Assembly (NCBI GenBank): GCA_035610365.1
Contig: CM069438.1
Span: forward strand, 46,992,837-47,056,836
Reading direction: 5' to 3'
Source of the DNA: Aquatica leii
Taxonomy: Eukaryota > Arthropoda > Insecta > Coleoptera > Lampyridae
Length of the DNA stretch: 64,000 nucleotides
How positions within the stretch are numbered: position 1 is the first letter of the stretch; the number at the start of each line of letters is the position of its first letter. The position numbers and the translations under genes were made by a program. This document shows positions 45,701-57,706 of this stretch, piece after piece. Below the pieces are notes generated by a model. The model made no database searches, was not told the DNA's origin, and worked only from the letters and a program-made list of their open reading frames with translations.

Positions 45701-48170
45701 ATAAATAGCGTCTATTGTTGATTTTCCTGCCCTAAATCCGTTTTGGTATTAACCAGTAATTTTCTCTGTATACTTTTGTAAACGTTTGTGTATAATTGTT
45801 GTTAGTATTTTATAAGTTGTGTTTAGTACCGTTATTTTTCTGTCACAAATCGTTATGTTTCCTTTTTTTGGAATTGGTACAATAATACCTATTTTCCATT
45901 CTTCCGGTAGAGTTTTTTTTCCCATACTTCGCTTAATATTTCATATATTCTTTCTCTCAATTATTTTCCCTGATATTTTAACATTTCATTACATATATTA
46001 TCTATACCTGTCGCTTTATGGTTTTTTAGCTTTTTTATTATTTTGTACATTTTTTCTTTTTGTGGTTTTCTTATCTCCAAATTTTCCTCTTCTACTTCCT
46101 CTAGTGTCTCCTCTTTTTGTTTTTTCTAATAAATTTTTCTCCTATGTTTGTTTATCTATATTTACGATCATGTTCTTTCTTTTTTTCTGCTTTTTTAATT
46201 TTTGGTATAGTTTGTCTCTTGTTGTCTCTTCTTATATCTTCCATTACTTCGTTTATATATTTACGTTGATTTTCTGCCATTAGCTTAACTTCTTCTTTCG
46301 TATTTTCTTGTATATCTCGTAATGTTTTTGCTTGTTGGTTTTTATCCCCAATGTTCTTTCTCTTTCTTTCTATTAGTTTTTCACATTCTGTGTCAAACCA
46401 TCGTTTTTCATTTTTAACTTTTTTTGTTTCTAATACACGTTCTGCTGCTTTAACGATAATTGTTTTAATTACGTTCCATTCTTCTTCTAAATTTTCTTTT
46501 TTGCTTTTCTCTTGCAGTGATTTGTTTACCTTGGTCTCATACCTCTTTTTTCCTTCTTCTTTTTTCAAAATTTCTATATCCCACTTTTTTTTGTCTGGTG
46601 CTAATGTTTTTCTTTAACCATTCTTGATTTCACTTCTGTTATTACTAAGTTATGATCAGTTTCTACGCTTGTTCCCCTGTATGATCTTACGTCGTTTATT
46701 ATGACCTCTTTCTTCTTTTTAATTAGAATATGATCTATTCAATTTCTTTTGTTTTTACCAGGTATATTTAATGTGATTTTATAAATTTTTTATGTTTGAA
46801 TTTGGTGCTTACAATATACATGTCTGTTTGTGTTGCCAGGTGACATAGATTTATTCCATTGTCTAATGTTGTTTCATGGATAGTTTTCTTTCCTGCCAAA
46901 TCTTTTATAAAATCTTCTATACCTATTTTTGCGTTGAAATCTTCTTCTACCATTAATGTGTCGTGTTTGGGTAGAAAGCTTCTTTTTCTTTCGTTGCTGC
47001 TCCTTCTGTTGGTGCGTAAATGTTTACTATGAATGCGTTTGCAATTGTATTTTTGATTCTAATGTATGTATGATATTCTTCCATGTATTCTTCTAAGTTG
47101 TAATAAGTCTTTTCTAAGATTTCTATGCTTATTATCTAACATAAATGTTATTTCTACTATATAGTATTGTGTGATTTGCTTTATCTATTCTTCCTTTGCC
47201 TCCCCATCTTATTTCTTGTAGTGCCAATATGCTAATTTTGTACCGCTCCATTTCTTTTCCAATCTTTTCTATTTTGCCTGTTTCTAATAATGTTTTAATG
47301 TTCCATGTTCCTAGTCTTATCTTATATTATCCTTTATTATTTTTATTGTTATCTTTTCTACATTGTTTATCATTTCCTTGCATCTGTCGGTTTGCTTGTT
47401 TTCTTGTTTATTTTTATAATTGGTTATTTGTGTTTTGTGTAAATCATGTCCTTTTTCATTGCTACGTCTGTCGTCATTACTCTAAACCTTATCTGTTATC
47501 CTGTTATCCATGTTAGATTTTCTTCTGACGTATCACCTTCTGGGGATCTTTCATTCACCGTCCTTTTTTATCTGGGGTTTTCACTTGTGTATCTACTTTC
47601 GTTTTCAATTTCCTTTCTGATCTCTATGTTCTCTACCTTATATACTTCGTTTTTAATTACCAACTTATCGTATTTTAATTGAGTTTTATATCCTTTACTG
47701 CTAGCTTTTTTGTAACGCGGCATCAATCTTCTTCTCTCTTCTGTAACTTCCTTAAAATAGTCCTTATCAATCCATGCATCAGTGCTTTTTAGCGCTTTAG
47801 TATTTTTAAAATTTTTATTTTTGTGAACTCTTTTATAGGTTTAACCAATATTAGCATTGTTTTTCATTGTTTCCCAATTCTGCTTACTTTGTCCACATCC
47901 TCCTTAAAATTAATGTTAGTTCCTATTTTTAGCATTACTATGGAGATTTTGTCTTGTGTTGTTTTCTCGTCTTTGTTTATGCTGTCAATAATTTTCTTTA
48001 TCACTATATTTTTCTCTCTTACCTCTCTTTCTAAAATATTTGTTCTTCTTTCTTGAACCGCAATCTTTTCTACAAATTTAACATTTTCTTCTTTAATATG
48101 CTTTAGTTTTCTTATGACGGCGTCTATTTTTGCATTTAATTTACTCATATTTTCCAACTAATCAATTAAA
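45701..48170 (-). pseudogene. RTE-like LINE with ORF1 and ORF2, 3'-truncated
   Basis: Minus strand. An ORF1-like coiled-coil protein (48157-47864: heptad-rich LEREVREKNIVIKKIID) is followed by a basic/acidic remainder to about 47400. The endonuclease starts LGTWNIKTLLETGKIEKIGK with ISILALQEIRWGG (47325-47210) and continues with EEDFNAKIG, then NGINLCHLATQTDMYIVSTK (46953-46800). A linker (46568-46152) leads to RT GTIIPIF- and VLNTTYKILTTIIHKRLQKY-type text at about 45900-45780. The copy stops at about 45700, where family 3 begins. It is the only LINE here with a visible ORF1. Its 5' end lies about 325 bp upstream of cuticle gene 4's start codon. Confidence 0.7.
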
Positions 48171-48390
48171 AAAATATATTTATTTGATTAATACATTTTA
48201 AAAAATTTTAGTGTTTGTTTGGGTTTAAGGAATCAAAATTGCTATTAAAAACCAAATAACGGTTTGTACACATCCGTTATTAAAATTACATTTTAAACGA
48301 TGAGAAAAATGATTACTTGGTGCTTAAGAATGTATGTACTAACAAATTAATAGAAATTCCTAATGTAAATCGACGTAAAGCATTAGACTA

Positions 48391-48476
48391 AAAGAGAAAG
48401 TTGTCTAATAAGACTCATCACATAATTTAAAAAAATAGGTATAAATGCTTTACAATTTTAGACAAACGCATCAGTC
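48391..48476 (+). promoter_or_regulatory. Core promoter of cuticle gene 4
   Basis: AAAGAGAAAGTTGTCTAAT (48391-48409) corresponds to the conserved block of genes 1-3. TATAAAT is at 48440-48446 and TCAGTC at 48471-48476, again 33 bp to the initiator A. The block sits about 10 bp further from TATA than in the other genes. Confidence 0.72.
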
Positions 48477-48495
48477 AGTTCACATCTTTCAAAAA

Positions 48496-49017
48496 ATGTT
48501 CTGTAAAGTAAATAATTTTAAATAATTTAAAATGTAAAAATTAATTGCTCTGTTTTAGATCGCCGTTGTTTGCGCAATTGTGGCTTTTGCCAATGCTGGA
48601 CTCTTAGAACCAGCTTTGAGATTCGCTGCTCCAGTACCAGCTATCAGCTACCAACCTGCTCCACTTGTAAGCTACACATCACCAGCAATCACCAAGACTG
48701 AATTTATCCCCGGATCCTACTCATCGTCATACAGAAGCGATGTCATAACTCCAAGAGTTAAATACATCGAAACTCCAGCAATTAGCGTTGCTGTACCACA
48801 ACCAGCCATTGCCGTCGCACCAGTAGCACGAGTTGCGCACGTTGCTCCATACCTACCAGCTCTTCCAGCTATTGCTCCAGCACCACTTGCAATTGCTCGT
48901 GCTGGATACGGTTTAACACACGCACCTCTAGCTCATAGCTTTGCCGCACCACTTGCCCACGGATTTGCCGGACATGCTGGATTAGTTGCACCTTTTGCAC
49001 GCGGATACGGTTGGTAA
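48496..49017 (+). CDS. Cuticle-type low-complexity secreted protein 4
   Basis: Exons 48496-48507 (MFCK) and 48559-49017, with a 51 bp intron (GTAAAT...TTTTAG), give 156 residues. The signal peptide is MFCKIAVVCAIVAFANA, then GLLEPALRFAAP and the core SPAITKTEFIPGSYSSSYRS with DVITPRVKYIETPAISVAVP. The tail has a single degenerate repeat pair (THAPLAHSFAAPLAHG) and ends FAGHAGLVAPFARGYGW. It is closest to genes 1 and 2. An extracellular structural role in cuticle is inferred from composition and family. Splice choice is supported by restoring the signal peptide and by the four paralogs. Confidence 0.85.
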
Positions 49018-49066
49018 ATAATTCGTTAAGTTATTGTACAAAGTTCTGATTTGTTAATATATTGTT

Positions 49067-49072
49067 AATAAA
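49067..49072 (+). other. Polyadenylation signal of cuticle gene 4
   Basis: AATAAA lies 50 bp past the stop codon. Confidence 0.55.
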
Positions 49073-49074
49073 AA

Positions 49075-51370
49075 CTAAAACATGTATTATTATTATTATT
49101 TTAATGCAAAAACCAACATTTTGTGGTTATGCAATCTATATTAATAGTACTAAGATTCTCGTTGCAATAATTTCTGGAAATTTGTAAACTGTTTACTAAG
49201 TAACGATATTAATCATAAAGTTACGTTATTATCTTTGCATACATTTCTTGCAATGCAATGTAAATAATTTTGCAACTAAATTCTACATTAAAGGGAAACT
49301 ACTGCTAATCATATTGTCGGTGTATTTGGCTTGTAGAATAAGTGTAACAATGTATAAATTATTATCAAATGCACACCATTAATATTTAACTTTTTACATA
49401 ATTTTAACAAAAAGGATATAATTTTGTTCTAAACTCATAGAAGTTTTAACTGCTCTAAAACCGAAATAACAACCAGTTTGAACGCGACCGTTTGAACGTA
49501 AAAATGTTTGAACGCAAAGACTTAAGAACGCGAGAAGTTTGAACGCAAATTAAACGCAGGGAAGTTTGAACGCAAATATTATTTTTATTTTCTTACACAA
49601 AGTCGAAAAAGTTTGCAATAAGCAGCATTAGTTATTTTAACATAGCAATTTTACGTATCAATCAAAAGCTATCGTTTAAATTTAAAACAAAATTTAAACA
49701 AATTGTAAAAGCTAGCAAAGAAATTAAAGTGAAAAAATACAAAAACGCTATCGATATTCTTAGTTAACAGGTTAAAGTTTCAGGAAAATCTAAATGAAGA
49801 AAAAAAATACAGAATTAGTTTTATCGACTAAAAAAGATTGTAAGAAAAAAAGCAAAAAACAACAAAAAGCTATATACTACAATTTTTTAGAATCGTTTAA
49901 TTAAAGTTTATTTTCAACAAGTTAAAATAGAGAGTAAAAATTATTAACAAAATTAAAAATGCATAACAACTTGTAGTTTTTGGTAAAATAAATAAAAACA
50001 AATTAATAGAATTAACGATCAAAACAATGTTCATTAAATAATGGACTAAAAATAAAACTTTTGAATAAAACTAAACAATCAAAATAAAAGTGATAAAAAA
50101 GAAGGATATAAAATGTGTGTGAATGTTGTAACCGATACTTGGAAACTTTAATTACACCATTGACAGGGTTCAAACCCGAAAAACTTTTTCTTTTTAATTT
50201 TTTTTGTTTCACTGTTCACGGTAAGCCTAAATGTTGTTTTGTTAAAAAAACAGTTTTTTCTGATGTTTTACCAATTTTTTTAGTTTCTGTGCATTTTATT
50301 AAGTTTGGTTTTACAATTATGCTGCTTCTGATTGCTTTAGTTTTGATTTTTCAAAGTTTATTTCTGACGCTGACCACTTTATTGTTTAATGAAAAACAAA
50401 AATTACATGTTTTTGATTTACAATTTTTTACGTTTCTTTACAGTTTTTCTTAAACAAATTAAAATCATTTTTACAAAAAAATTACGATTCATCAGTTTTC
50501 TTTTTTTTCTTTTGATTATTACTTTTAGTTTGAACGATTAGTTTTATTTAATACCTCACAATGTGTTACCAAAATTTTCAAACTAATTAAACAAATTTAT
50601 CTTTTATAATAATTTAATTATAATAATTTTTCTCGTATTCTTTTAACTTTTTGCCTAAATTTTAGCGATTTTTATTTAACAGACAAACTTTGTTAATCTC
50701 TTAATTTTTTGTTATTTTATATATATTTTTTTAATTTTTTACATTTAGTTTGAGTGCTTTATTCAAGACGTTTTTTTTGCTGCTAATATTTTTAAAGTAT
50801 CTTTTTTTGATTTTATTTTTGTTCACTTTTTATTTTAAAATGATTCGAAATAAACCTTATTCTATTGATTAAAAAAATTATAATCGAACACTGCCGGTTC
50901 TAGATTTTTTGCTATTTTTTTCAAATTTTGTTTTTTTACCTTAAATTTTAAACGGCTACTTTGTTTTTAGTTTTATCAACCAAAATTCAAAATGTTAAAA
51001 CAAATACTGTTTTTATTAATTTTTTTTTACTTCTAGTCACCATAAGTATTGAAAAAGAATGTTGTTCAATTACTTGAAAGAGATTCTACATGGTTTCTCT
51101 TTAATTTTTTATTAAAATTTTAAATAAAAACAATTTTATTATCACTAAAAAAGACAATTACATTAAAATATCTCACATTGTTAAAAAAGTAAATGACTAT
51201 ATATTTTAATATTATTGCAAATTTTGTTGTTATCTAATCCTTAACGATGTTGGAGACTCGCTAGGAGAAAAAACTGACCGTGCTGTTGCAATCTCTTAAA
51301 TGTTCAATTCCTCTATTAAAGAATTCTCAAGAGATGTACATCCTGAAAACGTTACTGTAAATAAAATTTT
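49075..51370. other. AT-rich intergenic DNA with short GTTTGAACGC repeats
   Basis: No gene was recognised. About five irregularly spaced copies of GTTTGAACGC-like sequence occur at 49477-49575. From 50450 to 51250 the sequence is mostly T- and A-runs. The open frame at 50115-50453 is Phe/Leu-rich with no domain. Confidence 0.45.
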
Positions 51371-51439
51371 AGTTGCCTGTAGAAGACGGGCAAAGTAATG
51401 CATCAAAACTTAGTGCATGTCTGAGTCACGTAGTTCATA

Positions 51440-52330
51440 CCCTTTCAATGCTTATTATAATGCTGGAAAGGAAAGTAATGACATTGGACTTTCTGAAACG
51501 AAGAAACGAGAAGCAGAGTCAAAGTGAATGGGGAAGAGAGCAAGAAATTCATTACAAAGAGAGGGTTGAGACAAGAATACCTACTGAGCCCCAGCCTGTT
51601 TGCAGTATATACGGGGGATCTGGAAGAGACAATGAGAGGACAACAGACAGGAGGGATAATGGTAGGGAAAGCGAAGGTATGGTCGTTGGCGTATGCGGAT
51701 GACAAAGTGTTAGTGGCTAAAGAGGAAAAGGAAATGAAAGAGATGATGAAAACGATGGAAAAATACATGAAAAAAAATGGAAGTGTACACGGAGAAAACA
51801 AATATAATGGTATTTAGAAAAGGAGGGGGTGGGAAGAAAAAGAGAGGAGTGGAAATAGAGGGATGAGGAAGTGCAACAAGTTAAAGAATTTACATACCTG
51901 GGCTACACGATGAAGCAGGATAATAAGAAGGGAGAACACATAAAGGAAAGAGTGAGGAAAGGAAACAGGTTAATAAGACAAGTGTGAGGTGTGGGGGAAA
52001 AAGTATTCAAGATGGATATAGAAAAAAGAAAGTTCTTGTTTGAAAATTTAATAAAGGGGGTGGTGATGTATGGAGCAGAAATATGGGGCTGGAAAGATTG
52101 GAAGGGGTAGAGGGGCTACAGGAAGAATACTAGAGATGGGTTTTGGGACTGGACAGAGATACACCGGAGTATATTGTGAGAGAGGAGGTACAGGTAGCAA
52201 AAATAAGAATAGAGGAAAAATGTCCATAAACTACGAGGAAGAACTAAGGCAAAGAATAGAATGCAAAATACTGCAAGAATGTTGGAAAGAGATAAATAAT
52301 AATAGTATTAAATATGGAAATATAATTTAA
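51440..52330 (+). pseudogene. LINE 3' half (RT end and C-terminus), family 2
   Basis: Plus strand: VKVNGEESKKFITKRGLRQE with LLSPSLFAVYTGDLEE (51518-51630), then VWSLAYADDKVLVAKEEKEM (51679-51740), and TYLGYTMKQDN at about 51892. The late region has VVMYGAEIWGWKDWKGVE-like text in shifted frames and ends near ILQECWKEI (52270-52300). YADD is present. Several frameshifts. It is 5'-truncated, as is normal for LINE integration. Confidence 0.7.
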
Positions 52331-52339
52331 TAAGCAAAC

Positions 52340-53190
52340 AAAGAATTTAAATTGAAGCGATGTGATTACGCAGCCAGAAGCACAGCGCACCCGTGATAAC
52401 TTTAACAGGTAATTACACAAACAAATCTGCATGACTTAATTGTGACAACATATATATCTAAGTCGCTCGTTACCACGTTCAACACCAACACAAATTATAA
52501 GATAATAAATAGAGATTACTTACAGTTTTTTCCTGACAAGCAATTAGCTAATTGCATTTCCAAACTAATTCTTTAAAATTGCTTAAAGTGTAATAAACAT
52601 ATGATAGATAAGGACGGTACAAGTACTGTTGCGTATTCGTCATCTAATGATTATTCTAAACAGAATGCGTCAAGCTTTTAACTAACTGTTTCACTGTCTT
52701 TAAAATTGGTGTTTGTATTCAAATGCTTGCATCTATACGTGCTTCAAGTTATCGATTCGAAAAAAATGTACTTAAAAACCAATAAAAATTCCAAAGGAAC
52801 AGACACATGGCCGTGACTCTAGTTTACCTTACTGAAACTTTCACAGGTAACACACACGAGTCGAACTTAATTTACTCCATTAAAACGAAAGAAAAAAAAA
52901 GATTTTATAGATACAACTTTATTTTTCACGTCTCCTTCAACATCAAAATAAAAATGAAGGTTGATATGTTTCTGTATCTAAAAGTGACAGTCCGAAACAG
53001 AATTTATGCAGCACGCCAACTATATCAAAATGTTTTTAACATAACAAATTTTCTCCCAACAACATTTTAACCTAAAAAATACACATTAGTTAAAATGAAG
53101 CCCAGAAATGTAGAAATACGTCAAAACCACAACTCTAAAATACAAACCCAACTTAATCGCAATAACATCCCACCAAAACGTACACAAAAG
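52340..53190. other. Intergenic DNA with a short repeat shared with 55.8 kb
   Basis: 52649-52735 (ATGATTATTCTAAAC.GAATG..., TTTCACTG) matches 55797-55935 in the same orientation. No gene was recognised; the open frame at 52807-53070 has no domain. Confidence 0.45.
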
Positions 53191-53194
53191 ATGT

Positions 53195-53425
53195 TTCCCA
53201 GTTCGCTAAGTATTACCAATCGGAAGTGTTCAAAAGTGACATAAAGCGGAAAGATACTTCCAAGAACCAAAAAGACTTCAACCAACAAAAAAGGATGTTA
53301 CCAAAACAAAAAGTGCTTGTTTTACAGTTGGCAGAAGTCGAAAAACTAGAAAGTAATTTCAATGCAATCCTACAGACATTACCAAAGGGCAATCCAAAGC
53401 ACACCAAGAGAAAAAGAAGAAGTAT
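53195..53425 (+). repeat. Dispersed repeat D, copy 1
   Basis: The stretch beginning CTAAGTATTACCAATCGGAA matches 60074-60300 in the same orientation, with conserved AAGAACCAAAAAGACTTCAA and CAGACATTACC blocks. The open frame at 53226-53525 crosses out of it into the Penelope relic, so it is not a gene. Confidence 0.55.
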
Positions 53426-53620
53426 AAAATTCGTTTCTCTACTATTTTTCCTGTTTGTCCGACATAGCACATTTCGCACTGGCATATTATCTTATAAATA
53501 CGTTTTGTTTTGCTGTCTTGCCTGACTTTTGTTGTTGGTAGATACTGTTAAACTGATGTGGTGGTGCCAATACGTACTTGTATCTTTTGCTTCTTCCGGA
53601 TTTTTTGTGATTCTTGCAAT

Positions 53621-53624
53621 GTAC
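53621..53624. repeat. Target-site duplication of repeat B (left)
   Basis: GTAC here and at 54853-54856 brackets the 1228 bp repeat B copy. Removing the repeat and one GTAC joins the two halves of the Penelope-like sequence. Confidence 0.7.
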
Positions 53625-54852
53625 TGTAACGTACCGATTGAAGAAGTAAATAAATACATTACAATTGTAGATGTTTGGCTTACCGTTTGGATAGCTTTGC
53701 CGCAGATGGTCATTGGTCGGATGATTAGACAAAAGTACTCTTTCGATAAGGCAATGCCCTTTGAACCACCTTTTTTTTGCGGATGAGTAAAGTACAGAAC
53801 GTCTAGGTTAGAGAAAAGGAAATCCCAGACCCGCAATCCCTAAAGTACATCCCGAAATAAAACACTAGTTCTCAACAAGAAAATGGCAGTTTTGTTTATT
53901 AATTTATAAAAATGTTTTTTGTTTACCTACGACAACCGGCCCTATAAAAAAAGAAAAAAGGTAGGAGTCGAATCATCGTTCACAAATAATTTTTACTGTT
54001 CCTGTGGCTACGCCACTTGTAAAGTTATACTAATGACGTAAATAACAAAAAAATGCAAAACAAGTTTAAAGTAGACTTTGGATGCAAATAGTTTTAACAC
54101 ACTTCCGCAATTCACTAACGGTAGGAATTAGTTACGTTTGCGTAATTGATTGATTATAATCCGCCAGTAGCCTTTGCGTCAAGTTCGCGAGCCGGATAAT
54201 TATCGGGGATGTATCCCCCATAAGACCACATCAACTGCAACGCGTACTTCCAATCTCTTTACATTTATTGTAACATTTAATATAATGCAAATTACTATAA
54301 TTTTATATACGGATTTAATAAGCGCACATGTTACAAAAAAAACATAGTTTATAAGTATATTAACTATTTCGTTTAGTAAAACATTTCAACAATCTACAAA
54401 CACAGTTAAAATTGTTATAGTGAAACCATCAAAATTTAGTTACTAAAGCATGTCCTAGCCAACTTAATTCTTCGAATACGCTATCGGAATTAATTAATAC
54501 AGGATGCCAGAAGAGTTAATTAGCCGAGTACGCCATAAGAGTCAACTAACCGAATATACCACAAGAGAATATGTGTTGGACAGAAATATATCTGTGCGGT
54601 TTCTCCGACTAGCACATCCGAAAAAGTGATTTAGGATTTTACAATTATTTTGCTTGCAACGCCGACACACACACCGCACCGGGCGTAACAAAAATTAAAA
54701 GTGACCGGAAATGTCTTTAAAAGATGAAATACGTTTGCGCCATCTGACAGCATAAAACTCAAGCAAAATCCTCAAGGTCAGGTATTTATATATTGGTGAT
54801 GGCGGAGTTGTCTATCTGTCAAACAAAATAATTGCAAGTTAAAATTTAACCA
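53625..54852 (+). mobile_element. Solo-LTR-like repeat B, copy 2 (uninterrupted)
   Basis: 1228 bp with TG...CA ends (TGTAACGTACC...TTTAACCA) and a 4 bp GTAC duplication, inserted in a Penelope-like element. It matches 6853-9223 in opposite orientation without the LTR A insertion, so it also provides the empty site. Size, TG/CA ends and duplication length suggest a solo LTR, but no internal element region with these LTRs is in the window to prove it. Confidence 0.65.
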
Positions 54853-55796
54853 GTACAATAAACAAGTTATTCCTTTTGTTGGTTCCGTTTCTGTTTGTTA
54901 CTTTGTACTTTCTCGTGGCTTTTTTTATGTCTACATAGACTGTAACTATTCTTTTTGAGTGCTTTGTTAGGGTTCATCTTCTCAAAAGCTCGATGTAGGT
55001 TATCACTGATGGTTTTGGCTCTAAATAGTAGTGTGTTTATAAGAATATTTTTTTTGTATCTGATGGTGGTAAAATCTGACGTGCTAATATTTGTTCACGT
55101 ACGTCTCCTTTCTGTACACTGCATGTTGTACTTTTTATATAAAAATGTTGTGGTCTACAACATCTCAAGGTAAATGAGCAATTTAGCAATAACTATATAA
55201 TCTTAGCATGTTAAAGTATTGTAGTCGACGCCATCTCGTGATTAATGCCAACATACTACCAATATCCAACTATCAACATTGTACTATTTCTATAGCACCA
55301 TTTTGTTGTAGTTTTCCCACTTTGGTTCTCTTTTCCATTACATCCAAAAAAAGTAGATTAGCATCTTGCTGTTTCTTTATGGTAAACTTGATGGTTTCAT
55401 ATAATGCACTTGGATTTCATCTAACTGAATTCTGAGGCTTCTTCTTCAAATGCCTCTATCAACAATTTTGCTATTACGGGCGATAAAAGGTTTCCCTGGG
55501 CTCTTTTATTCTGTTTGTAGTATTTTCGTAGTGCAAAAAATATATTTGTCAATAATGACGTTACATCCAAACTCACTAACATGTCCGTAGGTTCAGTCTT
55601 AACCGTAGAAAAAGTTTACTCAAAATGTGAGTTAGTCAGATGTGATATAGTCTACCAGGTGTGAGGTTTCTTAGATAAGTCGTGTTTGGAGATCCGATGC
55701 TCGTCACAATTGGTCTTTGTGGTACTCAATGTTTGTGTATTTTTGGTACACCGAACCTCTTTGGAAATAAACATATATTACAAGTAATTTTTGTGC

Positions 55797-55935
55797 AATG
55801 ATTATTCTAAACGGAATGCGGCAGGCTTTTAGCTAACTTTTTCACTGGTACAATTTATGATCAATCATCTATCCCATAAATATCCCAACGATTTGACATC
55901 ATATTAGTCCTTAAAATTAATGTTTGTATTTTAGA
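55797..55935. repeat. Short direct repeat, partner of 52649-52735
   Basis: The stretch starts ATGATTATTCTAAACGGAAT and ends in TTAAAATTAATGTTTGTATT. It has an extra 50 bp relative to its partner and lies exactly between the Penelope relic and the truncated end of the Ty3/gypsy element. Confidence 0.45.
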
Positions 55936-56895
55936 AACTGCTAACAGAGGTCCCATTAGATCTGACAAAATTCTTTCCTAAGGCCTCGTCACTCTCGGCT
56001 GAAATAGCATGAATCCAATCGGTTTCCAAGAGTCCGATTTATGCTGAGTACATACACTACAGCTTCCACACATGGGCTGACATCTGCGCGCATCTTCGGT
56101 CAATAGTAAGTTTCGAAAATTCTGGTATGCGTTTTGTAAACGCCTGTATGACCTGAGGTTGCTACGTTGTGTGACTTAAACCAAATATCTATTCTCTGCT
56201 TTTTAGGAACAACAGTTTTCCAATTATCTCCAGCGAAACCCAGTTGAGGAAATTGCGGACTCTCATATTCATATAAAACGTCGTCTACGACACGCCATTT
56301 CGGATACTTTAATAGGTTGTCTTAAACAGTTTGCTTCATCTTCGTATACTATTGGTCCTGAATTGACTTGCGTTGAGTCATGTCGATCGAATTAATCACA
56401 GGAACCGCTCGTGAAAAGGCGTCTGAGACTACATGCTCTTTTCCTTTACGGTGTACGATAACACAAGCGAACTGTTGCATCTTAACTGCTCATCTTGCCA
56501 ATCGCCTTGTGGGATCCTTGAGATTCTGCAACCAAACAAGTGACCAATGATCCGTTACAACTTTTATTCCCTGCACTCTTTCTACACACGGACGCATTTT
56601 TACTTTTTACTTAAGTAACACACTACTCTTTCTCCATCTGAATGTGGCTGACTCAAGACTGCTGATATCCCATGGCCCGATGCATCGGTCCGAATTTTGA
56701 ACGGTAGTTCATAATTAAGACAACTAAGATCAGGTGCTGAAAGATTTATAAAAGCTGATTCACAGGCCTGTGTTCATTGGAACTTTTTCGTTTTCTAGAG
56801 CAAACTGGTTAGAGGAGCTACAAGGGATAAGAAATCTGCCATAAAGCGCCTATACAACAAAAACATTCCTAACGCTCTACGAACTTTTTGGATTC

Positions 56896-57664
56896 CTATC
56901 TAGGAAAATCCAACATAGCTTTCGCTTTGTCTGGATCTACATGCAACACATTTGCGCCAATAACATACCCCAAATACTTTATTTCGGGTCGGCAGAATTG
57001 GCATTTTTCTTTGCCCACGGTAAGACCAGCATCACGTAATCTCTTCAAAACTTCTTCTAAAACCTCTAGATGTTTTTCGAAAGTTTGAGTGACAATAACG
57101 ACGTTGTCGAGATAGACAAAGACATGCGACTCTAAATCACTTCCCAAAGCTGTATCCATCAATCTAGACCAGAGAGCAGGAGAATTGTGCAGACCAAAAA
57201 GCATCCTACAAAACTGGAACAGTCCTCTGTTTGGTACCGTAAAAACTGTGTATTGCCTAGAATCTTTTGCAACGGGTACGAGCGTTTTTTAGCTTATCTA
57301 AAATAGTTGTTACATACGGTAACAGATTATTTCTTTTCGTAACGGCGTTTAGTTTCCGATAGTCCACACAAAATCGATATTTCCCGTCCTCTTTCTTTAG
57401 CAAGATAACTGACGACGACCACGAGCTGTTGCTCCTTTCAACGATACCGCCCTTGAGCATTTCGTTCAAGCCTTTGTCGAGATGTTGTTGTATTATTGGT
57501 GACACCGGATAGTACCTGTGTTTGATCGGTGGAAATTTCGTAACGATCACATGCTCCTCCAGCATTGTACATCCTAGTTCGTCGCTCATTAATTTAAAAT
57601 TTCGGTCGATAACAGCATGTAACCTAGTCTGTTCTGCGGTAGCTAACGCTGTACGAGTTTGCAC
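56896..57664 (-). pseudogene. Ty3/gypsy reverse transcriptase domain
   Basis: 57664-57257 carries HVIVTKFPPIKHRYYPVSP, then MLKGGIVERSNSSWSSSVIL and KYRFCVDYRKLNAVTKRN. 57204-56896 carries MLFGLHNSPALWSRLMD, a catalytic box YLDNVVI where YLDD has become YLDN, and LTVGKEKCQFCRPEIKYLGY. A frame break near 57250 separates fingers from palm. The D-to-N change hits a metal-binding residue, so the domain is dead on two counts. Confidence 0.8.
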
Positions 57665-57706
57665 CTGATCTACAGTGTCTATTTCTATAAACTCTTTGGA
57701 AAAATA

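Larger units (their letters stand above)
53440..55795 (-). mobile_element. Penelope-like element split by repeat B
   Basis: Minus strand. 55795-54857 carries GVPKIHKH and PQRPIVTSIGSPNTTYLRNL (about 55765-55670), PTDMLVSLDVTSLLTN (about 55590), NLLSPVIAKLLIEAFEEEAS (about 55490-55430), IKFTIKKQQDANLLFLDV (55390-55335) and RAKTISDN (about 55010). After repeat B, 53620-53440 holds the pre-endonuclease linker and a GIY-YIG start (YKIICQCEMCYVGQT). The RT YVDD region is deleted. Stops are many, so it is inactive. Confidence 0.7.

Noticed and set aside
41474..48056. Many Phe/Leu/Ser-rich plus-strand frames up to 162 codons that look like membrane proteins
   Set aside because: All are antisense to A-rich LINE coding sequence with recognisable EN, linker and RT motifs; T-rich complements translate to hydrophobic residues.
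53529..53786. 85-codon plus-strand frame resembling a membrane protein
   Set aside because: It spans the junction between the Penelope relic and repeat B, so it cannot be one inherited gene.
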